Source: Nymphaea colorata (Eukaryota; Streptophyta; Magnoliopsida; Nymphaeales; Nymphaeaceae). From it: a stretch of 64,000 nt of DNA. Position 1 is the first letter of the stretch; the number at the start of each line of letters is the position of its first letter. Both the position numbers and the translations under genes were made by a program. Shown in pieces: positions 1 to 9,592 of this stretch. The DNA lies in NCBI RefSeq assembly GCF_008831285.2, contig NC_045144.1:6622176-6686175 (forward strand), given 5' to 3'. The notes below the pieces were generated by a model. It worked only from the letters and a program-made list of their open reading frames with translations, made no database searches and was not told the origin of the DNA.

Positions 1-360
1 CCAAGTCCTGGCCTCACTGACTAGAGTTTTGCATAGCAGCAAATTCTTGGAATGAACCACGTCATAGAAATTTGGATCACATTTAAATTGATGTGGTAAT
101 GGCTTGTTCTTCAAAGCTTTTCCTCCACAAGATTTCACAATGCAAACAAATCTGAAGAGATTGTTGTGTCTAAAAGCATTTGTACCACCAAGTTGACAGT
201 TTTTATGCACTTAAAGTGTTTGGTTAAATTAGATTATGAGCTTCAAAGATTATCCTTCTAAAAGACATCTCATACTGCATAGAAATTGTTTTAAAGCATC
301 ATCTTTGAAGCTCATACTTAGATCAGACTACCCATTAGCAACCAACTTCAGGAAGCACCT
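1..360. repeat. Direct copy of part of TIM22 intron 3
   Basis: This stretch matches 32,538-32,898, inside intron 3 of the TIM22 gene, in the same orientation and with only scattered substitutions and small indels. Shared landmarks are CCAAGTCCTGG at the left end, GAACCACGTCATAGAAATTT, and CCCATTAGC followed by ACCAACTTCAGGAA at the right end. The match runs to the left window edge, so the duplicated piece may be longer. Its right end is fused directly to exon 3 of the broken CDC20 copy A. No gene is seen in it. Confidence 0.85.
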
Positions 361-1567
361 GAGCCGATGGATGAGGTGTACTTGAATTTGCTTGACTGGA
401 GCAGCAAAAATGTTTTGGAAATTGCTCTCGAGCATTCCCTCTATCTCTGGGATGCATCAGAAGGTGCTGCTTGTTCCAAGCTCATGTCAGTTGAGGACAA
501 TAGCCCTGTTACAAGCGTTAGTTGGGCTCCTAATGGTCCTATTATAATGTTTACATGCTTTTTGATATACTAACAATACTTTCATGAAACTTTACAGCTG
601 AGAGCTCTGCGTGGTGGCGATCAATCACAAGTTGGTTTTCTTGCGCGAAATTCTCACGTCCTATTATAATGTTTACATTCTTTTTGATATACTAACAATA
701 CTTTTATGAAACTTTACAGCTGAGAGCTCTGCGTGGTGGCGATCAATCACAAGTTGGTTTTCTTGCGCGAAATTCTCACTTTCTTACAACTGGAGATATG
801 GATGGTTTAATTTTTAATAATGATGTGTGCATTCCATCACACATGGTTGAAGAATACAAAGGACATGAACTAGAAGTTTGTGGATTAAAGTGGTTGAGCT
901 CAGGCCGACAATTAGCCAGTGGAGGTGATGACAAACTTTTGCACATTTGGGATCGGACAATGGCATCAGAGCAAAATGGCAAGCAGCATCAGTGGCTACA
1001 CAAGCTGGATGATCATATAGGTACAGTGAAAGCATTAGCCTGGTGTCCATTCCAGAGGAACCTACTTGCGTCAGGGGGTGGTAATCTCGACTGTTGCATT
1101 AAGTTTTGGAATACTTGTACTGCGTGTTGCTTGAACTCCATGGATACTGGTTCACAAGTTTGTGCCCTCTTGTGGAGTAAAACCGATGGGGAGTTTCTCA
1201 GTTTACATGAGATTGATTGGATCGAGGGTGATAGTGTGAGAGAGTTGATATTGTGGAAATATCCGTCGATGGTTATGATGGCAGAGCTAGTTGGTCATAC
1301 TTCCACGGCTCCATTCATGGCTCAGGTAGGAAAGTGTTCAGTTTTAGTACTGTACCAGATGGAAAAACCTTTAGATCTACTGCTAACCTGGTTTCTTTTG
1401 TTTCCTAAAATTTTCAGAGTCCAGATGGGTGCAGAGTAGCACCTGCCTTTGGAGGAGATCAAACATTGCGAATCTGGAACGTGTTTGGAAAACCTGAAAC
1501 AAAGAAAAAATTGGTTAAATTACTAGGAGTTAGGTGCCTATCTACCTCTAATACAGTGCAAATGTGA
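352..1567 (+). pseudogene. CDC20-like pseudogene (copy A)
   Basis: This is a broken relative of the intact CDC20 gene at 14,449-17,670. Exons 1 and 2 are absent. Exon 3 starts inside the APEL motif (here APEP) at about 355 and stops after SVSWAPNG at about 536, so the following WD40 blade (THIAIGL through WDATSSKQ in the intact gene) is missing. Exon 4 begins twice because of a 122-bp tandem duplication (537-658 and 659-780). It then reads on from [10 protein letters not shown] (798) to PFMAQ, followed by the normal intron 4 donor at about 1,326. Exon 5 begins with SPDGCRV but runs into foreign sequence after GKPETKKK, because about 110 bp holding the NSIR tail are deleted relative to copy C. 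LAWNSH has become LARNSH. The losses make a working WD40 propeller very unlikely. Confidence 0.88.
537..780. repeat. 122-bp tandem duplication inside CDC20 copy A
   Basis: Two adjacent units (537-658 and 659-780) each contain the end of intron 3, its TTTACAG acceptor, and the start of exon 4 up to AATTCTCAC. They differ at only a few positions, for example TACATGC versus TACATTC. Each unit carries a usable acceptor, so a transcript could not keep a normal exon 3/exon 4 junction. Confidence 0.9.
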
Positions 1568-1606
1568 CATGATTTATTCTTTAAATGCATCAACATAATC
1601 TAGTCC

Positions 1607-1885
1607 GTGGCAGAGAGACATCTACTGAGATGGTTTCAGAAGAAGCAAAAAGCGTTCTATTTGAGGATGATGTTGATGGATAATGGTTTGTGTGAACGCG
1701 ACTATCTTTTGTCCCATTATCCAGACGAACTCAGGTCTTCAGTTGTTATAATCACAGTGTCCAGAAGTGAAGGATCAAGGAAAAGACAAAACTTGCTCTT
1801 CATATGCATTTATTGTTGGGATGTGGAGCAAAGGTATCTAATAATCTATAAGCAGCACCAAATGGAGCAGAAGTTTCATGTTTGA
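1607..1885 (+). other. Unrecognised ORF relic shared by A and C flanks
   Basis: An open frame of about 92 codons whose translation closely resembles that of 22,114-22,401. Both contain FRMMLM or LRMMLM, GLCE, DYLLSHYP and SSVVIITV followed by RSEGSRKRQN. The segment between the first residues and the MMLM motif differs by indels in the two copies. I do not recognise the family. It lies about 180 bp downstream of CDC20 exon 5 in the same orientation. It may be a decayed exon, or an open frame by chance in duplicated DNA; the similarity alone reflects duplication and does not prove coding. Confidence 0.2.
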
Positions 1886-2869
1886 TGTTTATCTCAAGAA
1901 AACTAAAGGCCCTGTGTTTCACATAGGTTGAGGGTGTTGGTGGACAGTAATTGCAAATTGCATTGTCTTTGGGCACATTTGGGGATAGAATAGAATAATT
2001 TCAATGGTGCACATTCCTTCTGGCAAGTTCATATCCATCAGTTTCTAGAATATGCTTGCACGGTATTTTCCTGCACCAATTTCCTTTTTACATGTTCATA
2101 AATGACAAAGCCATTTTCGTAAATTTAAGCACCCAAACACATCCATTGTACTAAGGGTCTGGACAAATTTGATTCTTGTGAATCTTAGTAGTCGTTTGGC
2201 AATGGGCACAATTGGGCAGATTCATTAACCAAACGAAGTTTCAATTTAGAGAACTTTACCAGTGTTTGATTGGTCATCTACTTTAACGGTAATTTTATAA
2301 GGATTGAAAAGTGACTTGGTTGTGTGAGGTTCATTCTTAAACGTTGAATTCTATCAGTATAGGACATAAAGACCTTGTCTAAGTGCATCCTAATTTTGGC
2401 TAATGCCAAGTTTCCATGAGAAAGTAGAGGAGGAAAAAGTCATTGACTAGTCATAGTTTGGGGAGGAAAGCGCATCACCCAACCATTTGATTAAGACTAG
2501 TGAACAACAAGATGTGTATATATATATATAACATGGATTGAATGAACCCTGCCCCACGTTAGAAAAATTCAGGTCCAACCAGTCGTATAGATACTTTTAT
2601 ACAACATATTTAGTTAATTACAATAACTTTTTTTATAGTATACCTTAGCTATAACATAAATCGACCGGAAAAAGACATGGATAAGATTTTCATCATAAGA
2701 TTCTCAAATCAATTGTGTCATTCCTTTTAGTTTTATTCATTACTTGCCATTAAAACACCACCATGTCGCCACGAGTCAAGTTCCATTGAAAAAACGAACT
2801 CGTTTAATTTAAGGAGTCGAGCCTAAAATTTTTTATTACAAGTGAAAAGTTACCATAATTGCCTTTTTT

Positions 2870-3080
2870 TGAGGCTGGCAGCCCACACATCTCAGTGGAT
2901 AGTTTTTTATACCTGGCTACGCTAAGCGCCAGCTGAACCTTGCTTGATCTTAGCCGAACCGAGTTTGACCTCTTTAAACTCGAGCCGAGGCGAGCTAAAG
3001 CTTAAGCTCAAGTTGTGGCCTATGTCACTCGAGCCGAGTTCGAGCTAGCTTAGGTTCGGGTTGTGAACAGCGCTAGTCCC
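2870..3080. mobile_element. hAT-like MITE, right part (copy in A)
   Basis: A stretch rich in CGAGCCGAG and GAGCTCAAG motifs that ends GTGAACAGCGCT followed by AGTCCCATCA. It matches the right half and right terminus of the complete element at 27,900-28,325 (terminal repeat AGGGCTGTTCA, flanking duplication GTCCCATCA). The left terminus is missing here and in copy C. Confidence 0.6.
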
Positions 3081-3110
3081 ATCACCTTAGAAAGAGAGGA
3101 AAGTAACATG

Positions 3111-3337
3111 TAGGCCTGGGCAACGGGCCGGCCCGTTTACATTAAGAATATATATATTTTAATTTTTTTGTTTTAAAAATATATATTTAGTATTATTAAA
3201 TATATTTTATATTTTAAAAAATTATTTTGTAATTAAAAAATTAATTTTTAAATTCAAATGGGCCGAGCCGAGACCTGGGCTATCAGGCCGGGCCGAGACC
3301 TGGGCTATCGGGCTGGCCCGGCCCCATGCCCAACCTT
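3111..3337. mobile_element. Mutator-like MITE, 227 bp, 9-bp target duplication
   Basis: This insertion is absent from the aligned positions in copies C and D. It is bounded by the 9-bp direct repeat AGTAACATG (3,102-3,110 and 3,338-3,346). The ends are imperfect inverted repeats (TAGGCCTGGGCAACGGG at left; the right end read in reverse is AAGGTTGGGCATGGGG). The arms are very GC-rich, while the centre (about 3,140-3,255) is almost pure A+T. A 9-bp duplication is the signature of the Mutator/MULE superfamily. The element is far too small to encode a transposase, so it is non-autonomous. Confidence 0.75.
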
Positions 3338-3345
3338 AGTAACAT

Positions 3346-4480
3346 GGGGCATGTTCGTTTCTTTGGCTCAATTTTAACTTTCTCTGAAGAATTTGCTTTT
3401 GAAAAGCAGTAGCCATCTTCCTGCCTTCGCTTGAATGGCAACATCGTCCAAGCTTGGGATAGTCTCTTAGCAAGAATTAAATGTGAATGGTACAAAAGCA
3501 CACTTATAATTTTCCTTTTTCTCGTTTTTTCCCTTTTGGTAGGTAGCCCCTAATTACTAGCTCATGCAAAGAGAAACCTCGGGTATTGAACTCCTACCTC
3601 CTTTCAACTTTTTAAAAACCAATAATCTTAATTAAGATTTCCTTTGTAAAAGAACCTTTTAAATAGAGGAATATTTTGTTGCCAACAAAAATAGAGAAAA
3701 ATCAGATATTCTCAATTTCACAGGACTTTTAATTTGAAAGATGCCATGGTTGTACCGTTTAAATGAGAATAATATCCTTTGAAATGTGTGGACAAGATTA
3801 TCTCTCTCTCTCTCTCTCTCTCATGTTCCACTTTGTAGACGGTCTCCAACTTTAGCTGGGTTTTGGTGCTCCATACTGTCATTGGGTAGGTATAATACTG
3901 TCTTCCGGTGTTTGATGGACTCCGTTCTCGGCCCCATGGATTGGACTTGTGATCCTAATTCTTGTAACATTGGGAAGCTTGGATTGGTGATCAGACAAAA
4001 ACCAAAAGATGTTAGATGCTATAGAATCGGCAGAATAGGAATTGTCAAGCTGGTGATCCAGAGAATTGTCTGATGCAATGGTTCAGCTGATTCGTTTGTG
4101 AATGAGGCAAATAAAAAAAAAATCTTATAAAAGATAAATGGATATATATATATATAATTAAAAATAAGAAAATTCTTCAAACTATTTAAAATTAATTAAA
4201 AAATGTACACATGGCAGTCTGGGGTCAGCCACCGAATCAAATTGATTTAACCTGATTCAATTCAAATCAGCTGAATCTGTAACATTGGATAAACCCTATA
4301 GCAGTTTGCCATTGGGACATCCATATCCATATCCATATCCTGCAGGGCCTAGGGTCAGCGTCCAAGTGCATATTTTAGTTCAAAGGTGTTGTTTGTTGGA
4401 CTTACTAATACTTGATTTTCAAAGCAAATCTATTCGAAAACAAAATTATAAACAAGGCCATGTCCTCAAAAATGTTTCTT
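3346..4480. repeat. Flank shared between block A and block D
   Basis: This stretch is collinear, with gaps, with 28,340-28,985. Shared landmarks are GAATTTGCTTTTGAAAAG, CATCTTCCTGCCTT, GAGAATAATATCCTTTGAAATG, the GATCATCTCTCTC/GATTATCTCTCTC stretch, TTGGACTTGTGATCC and CATGTCCTCAAAA at the right end. It includes a (TC)n run at 3,799-3,822. Short open frames here are not conserved in D and are not supported as genes. Confidence 0.75.
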
Positions 4481-7183
4481 GAAAGAGATTAACGAACTTT
4501 AGGTCGGAGCTAATTAGATGCTTAGTTTGTTCGACCCTGCAATCAAAGGGAGGCATATCTTAAACATTTTTACAACCCTTGGTTTCCAAATACACTCTTT
4601 AGCTCACTATTGGATTAATCGGCCGCGGGCTGAAACACCAAATGAGGCTTACAAGGCACTCAACACCAATACTGACAAGACTAATTACAATACCAATACC
4701 AATAATTTTTTTTGTATCATAGAAAATTTTAGTGAACCTGTTCCATATGTGGTTGACCTGATTCAAGTTGAAAATAGTTCAGGCATGGCTTAATCAGGGT
4801 TTATGGTTTTTGTATCACAGCAAATTTCGCTGAACCTGGCATCTTCGTATGTTGTTGACCTGATTCAAGCTATTTGCATCTACCCTTGTCAGATTACACC
4901 AAGAGAAACATTTAGAGTATTGAAATCTTCATTCACTTTCGTTTTGTTCGTTACGAATACCTAAATTTTATGACTACATCTCACCAAAATCAAGTCCGAC
5001 GACAATACACGTCTCCTGGGATGTTGTTTAAATACAAACGTGAACTATTCCTGTCCTAATATTGCAAACCCTGTTACCAGATCGGACCCCTTCCCCCGCC
5101 TCAAACTGTAGGCGTTTAAAGGATTAATCTTAGTCTGATGGATTTAATATAAGATTTAGGTGATCAACGTAAAAAATAGTTTTTAGAGCTAAGCATCGGG
5201 CCATGTACCTGCTGGGCTTTCGGGCACTTGGCTCAGGTTGGTCTGGGCCAACGGCGAGCCAGGCTCGGGAGATGAAAAATGGGGTCAGCCAGCCTGAGAA
5301 GATAATATATAGATATTTTTTATTAAAAATATATGTTTTTTATATTAAATTTATATATTTTTTATTATAACCAGTCAGGTCAGGTCAGTGGAGTTCGAGA
5401 GAAACTAGAATCCAGCCTGATTGTAGGGAAGGGTCTTTAGCCCTTTAGGTTTGTTTTCAAAAATTCAAGTTTGGACCCAAGTTAGGAATCGAATCCAGTA
5501 AATTGTGGAACATCGGACCCGATTCCGAATTGTTCACGTCCCTACTTCCAACTGTTTACATATTTGCTGTTTACATATTTGCTGCGAGTGGATGGTAAGA
5601 TCCAAAGCTGGATCCACAAAAAGGCAACCACCACAAATTTACCAGAAGGAAATCCGTGGCCGGAAGATCAAATCTAAACCTCAAGTTGCCGGGAAACTAC
5701 TGGCCGTTTATCTTGTTGTTGGGACCATCTGCCATAAAATTTATACTTTTGGGTAAAAGATATTGTATGTTTTCAAGAAGTTTTGGATACTTACAAAGGT
5801 ATCAAGTTGATGGTTTATTACTCCTGATACAAATTATGGCTCAGAATTGGAACCAGCCTTAACAGGATCGGCCTTTCAATTGATTGGAAACAAATAGGTG
5901 GCAAACCGATTCAATTCCTTCAAAAGTGATAAAGTTAATATGTATTATTTTCAAAATCTTTTAAGAACATCATTATTTTAATGACCTTTTACAAGTTTAA
6001 AGTTTATGCTTTCAAAAAATAAATTTGTCAATATAAAGTTTTCGCTGGTTCAACCAAAATCGCTGAATCGGCAGCTTGGCTGATTTGATTTCAAATAAAA
6101 TTGTCCCCTTTTCAGGTTATTAGCGGATAATTAGTTTTGGTTTTGTCACCTAAACACACAGTCTAAGTTTTAAAAACTAACAAATGGTTTTTGGAGGGTC
6201 TCATCCAAATACAACTGAAAAGTTGTAATTAGAAGTCCACTCTATTCTTTCAAAGGAGAAAGGACGACGTCGTCCGTGTCTGTTACCCATGGAGTGTGAA
6301 CTAGGATAAAAGGTTGCCTTGCCCATTCATGCAAGCAGATTATTCACATAATTAGTCATCATCAAATTAACAAATGGAAAATAAACTTGGGGTTCTGTTA
6401 TTTTATGGGCAATAAACTATTAAAATATTAATAATTATTGAATTCCAAAACAATGAGATGATCAACAAGAGCAAGATCGGAACGAACACTGCAATCAATT
6501 TCGTCAGTCTAAGATTCCATCCCTACCAACTTCATAACCTTCGCCAATCAAGCAATAGTATTATAATAATAATAATAATAATAATAGAAACCACGTCAAG
6601 GAAATCAAACTCTAAACAAGTTCTTACTAATATTAATTTACATTTGGCTCGAACGTCATAAACATCTGACCGTTCCAGCTATAGGATAAATCCTTTTACT
6701 CGGTTTGGTGGCAGATTCAAAGACGCACGTACGTACGCCAGGTCTCAGCTTTAAATGTTTATTCGATATTGAAGTTTTTTTATTATAAAAATTTAATTTA
6801 TTTTTTTTTTTTTTTTGCTATAAACATCCATGTGGGTTCCAAGCTCTTGCGCTATTTTTTTAATTACTAATTTTCCATAACATAATGGATGCCGCATCCT
6901 AATTGGCTAATGCAGTAATAACATCTGCAGTGGGTGTCACAGATGTTGAAGGAGAGGCAACTAAGTGAAAATGCCAACCATTTAAAAAGAAGTGGTGTAC
7001 TCAATCATACCACATTCAACATACAAGAATGTCCAGATTGGCAATGCATATGATTTTCCTTCATGAATATCTTGTTCAAAATATTTCCATTATTTTGCAA
7101 ACCAACACTAATAATCAAACTGCACACATCGACTACTTTCTGATTATTTTGTGTAAATGCGCTCTGCGGTCACTAAGCCCCTA
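4481..7183. other. Intergenic, no gene recognised
   Basis: AT-rich intergenic DNA without a recognisable exon. It holds a stretch at about 5,185-5,400 with GGGCC/GGGCT-rich arms around an A+T core that resembles decayed non-autonomous elements. It also has an ATA/ATT trinucleotide run (about 6,558-6,586) and poly-T. Open frames of 60-90 codons here show no family motif. Confidence 0.5.
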
Positions 7184-7449
7184 CGATACGTGATGAGACT
7201 CACCTATACATATTATTGCTGCTATTACTGGAGAAGAAGAAGCCAAATGTAATGGGCCCAATAAATATGAATTTCCATTCACTCTCCCCATAATTCATGC
7301 ATGGTTAATGCACTAAGGGCTGTGTCACATGAACGTGTATGCTTGAATCGAATATTTGATTGGACATCTATAATTAATAAGGCGTGGAGTTGGCGATATT
7401 TGATAGTTTTGATTTGATTGCCTATCTATTCAGTTAGATCTGATAAACA
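7184..7449. repeat. Dispersed repeat, partner at 18,511-18,763
   Basis: About 260 bp matching 18,511-18,763 in direct orientation. Shared landmarks are GTGATGAGACTCACCTATAC, AATGGGCCCAATAAATAT, GGGCTGTGTCACATGAAC and AATTAATAAGGCGTGGAGTT, ending at GATCTGATAAACA. The partner lacks about 13 bp near 7,360. Both lie downstream of CDC20 copies (A here, the intact gene there) but at very different distances. No coding content is recognised. Confidence 0.85.
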
Positions 7450-8500
7450 AACTCAGATCCAAAATCTAATCAAATCTGAAAATAGTATGCAATTTCATAA
7501 CTAAATTCCTTGAAGCTTTTGCTCGAAGTGAAATCCAATGAAAATTGCATATGTTCATTAGTGCTTATCATATGGGGTTGGGGTAGGTATTAGTTATAAG
7601 TCAATCTTTTAGTAGCGGCATTAGTTATAAAATTTTTAAGGGGCACCAACATGCAATTGAAGAAAATTCCCCTGAAATATCAATCTAAAACTAGAAATTT
7701 CTTGTGGGAGCAATGTGCCCACACAATGAATAAGAAAAGACTCACAAGTTATTTGGACAAAGGTTGAGTTTCTCCATTTCGCAACATCAGAAGAAGCATA
7801 ATATTTGTGAACACTTAAACACCTTAATTGTGAATCCTGAACACCCTAACTTTAAGGAACCATCGATAAGCAAAAGCTCCTCCGAAGCAGAGCAGATGTG
7901 ATATATGCAGACGTTTTCTCAGTTAATTTTGTTTCTTTTTTTTTTATCAACCTTCTATCTGCTTATTATCCCACTGTTCCTTTCTTTGTTTGCTGTTTTG
8001 ATGTTCATTGTCCTGTGAGTGGTTTGTCTTCCCATGTCTTTATTTTCTCCTTGGGGACAGGAGGAGCAAATGCACATAACCATCTCTGTTGAAAAAGATG
8101 GTGCTAACTTAGAAAGATCAGGAAACGCTGTTGATAACCTTTAATCGGACGGCACCTGAACCATTCGTGGGTTAGAAAAACCCGATCAGTTGGATAAGGG
8201 ACACAAGCTAGACTCATTAAAATTAATTATTAACGTATTTTTTTGGGTACCATTTAACCTTATAGATATTATCTTGATAGTGATTCGATGAGAAACATAT
8301 ATTTAACTAGTCATTTTTTATTTTAAAAATTGTTTTTTAAGAATAAAAAAGCAAACGACTCTTATAACATCAAAATTTGACTGTGGAAAAGATTATTTCT
8401 TTTTACCAAAATAACATGAATTAGTATTTATAAACATATTAACAAGGTCAACATTTTGTTTGAAACACTTTTTAACACAAATTTTAGATGTCTAGTTTTT
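7450..8500. other. Intergenic, no gene recognised
   Basis: AT-rich sequence with no recognisable exon or RNA gene. The stretch around 8,340-8,480 is loosely similar to 13,600-13,760 (ACTCTTATAACATCAAAATTTGA versus CTCTCATAACATCAACAATTTGA, each compared over fewer than 20 matching bases at a time). This suggests an old shared repeat. Confidence 0.4.
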
Positions 8501-8516
8501 TTACCTTGCCCAAGTA

Positions 8517-8558
8517 ATTTGGTGTTTACCAATCTCTCGAGATTGGTAAACACCAAAT
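8517..8558. repeat. Perfect inverted repeat, 20-bp arms, 2-bp loop
   Basis: The left arm (8,517-8,536) and right arm (8,539-8,558) are exact reverse complements, separated only by TC. The arm reads ATTTGGTGTTTACCAATCTC. This could extrude as a near-perfect cruciform or fold as a long RNA hairpin. It does not sit at the end of any gene seen here. Confidence 0.95.
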
Positions 8559-9290
8559 CAAATTACCAATAACTAAAAGGGTGTATCGGTGGAGAGAGCC
8601 ATTTGCCATTTCTTGTATGAAATGTTACAGTTGCTGACCCCGATGATACTTTTATAGTGGATCGGATTTCATTCGGATTGGACGCACCCATTAAAACGTA
8701 GAAATGAGCAAATACATATCGTTAACCAGGAAGTTTGCTTTTAGGGATGGAAAGAAATCAGCCACTAGGAGCACTGGCACATTGGCAATAGGGAAGTGTG
8801 AACATGTGGTTGGAGAATTGAATAATCGGGTTTTAAATAGTAAGTCTGCTTTCAAGTTACTATTGAGTCAGAACTAAATTCTGGAAGTGAATGTTAAGAG
8901 ACTAGAGATAAAGATAGAAGTAGCGGCAATGGCAAGCATCTTAAAGAAGGAAAGTAGAGACATCGTTTCCATCAAATATATCGAGAAAAGTGGAAAAGAT
9001 GACGAGAGCTGCCCAAACGAGATTGCTACCTTGGTTGTCGATCATTAATAGCACTTTGAGCAACATGGTATAACCAATGAAAGCTAATCAAGTGCAGAAG
9101 CTTAGGATATATTTGAGTGCCTGACAATATTTTGCTCAAGAGGTGTTTCAGCAAGATCTTTCCAAGAAGAACGTAGGAGTTAATTCAAATATGAGAGGAC
9201 TACTTTCACCTGAGCTTTCCAAGTGAAGCTTTAACCAAGAAAAGCTGCAAGTGCAATAGACATTAGCGCACGGTTGCGTAAGACGCTCTT
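8559..9290. other. Intergenic, no gene recognised
   Basis: No recognisable gene. An open frame of about 39 codons starts at 8,931 (MASILKK) and ends near 9,048. It is lysine- and glutamate-rich, but no family is recognised and there is no supporting exon nearby. Confidence 0.4.
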
Positions 9291-9592
9291 CTCATTTGCG
9301 TCGTGCTTCCTGCTGCCGCGAGGTCCTCACGCAGCCACTGCCGCATCGTCCTCGTCCTCTCTCTCGCCCTCTCACTCTCCTGCTCCGGCCACTCACCCTC
9401 TCACTCTCCCCAGGTATCCACCACTCGCCTTCCCTGGTTAACCCGCCTAAATTGCTCTTTTCTTTCCTCTTTCGAGTTTTCTGACTGGAAATCTGAATAT
9501 GACCAACATGTTTTTCTCATTTGCGTCCTGTTTCCTGCTGCCGCGAGGTACCTCGTCGTCTCTCTCGCCCTCTCACTCTCCTGCTCCGGCCA
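9291..9592. repeat. CpG/CT-rich direct repeat pair
   Basis: 9,291-9,392 and 9,515-9,592 are two copies of a GC- and CT-rich segment sharing CTCATTTGCGTC, CCTGCTGCCGCGAGGT and CTCTCGCCCTCTCACTCTCC, ending CTGCTCCGGCC. The second lacks about 24 internal bases. CpG-rich sequence of this kind stands out from the AT-rich surroundings and resembles a 5' UTR or promoter. No coding exon of a recognised gene follows. Confidence 0.75.

Larger units (their letters stand above)
1430..3530. repeat. Segmental duplication, 3' flank shared by CDC20 copies A and C
   Basis: From CDC20 exon 5 onward this block is collinear with 21,830-23,958. Landmarks are TTAAATTACTAGGAGTTAGG, GGGCACATTTGGGGATAGAA, GACTAGTCATAGTTTGGG, the CGAGCCGAG-rich stretch and the end GAATTTGCTTTT. 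Copy A has several deletions relative to C: the CDC20 C-terminus, a piece near 2,215, and a piece near 2,300. It has a short (TA)n where C has a long one. Copy A also has a private 227-bp insertion at 3,111-3,337. The intact CDC20 gene diverges from both about 13 bp after its stop codon, so this flank belongs to the A/C lineage only. Confidence 0.85.

Noticed and set aside
798-1439. A 213-aa open frame as a CDC20 gene
   Set aside because: It reads through intron 4, lacks exons 1-2 and a blade, and is part of a pseudogene. The same read-through frame exists in the intact gene at 16,907-17,548 and is not the real product there either.
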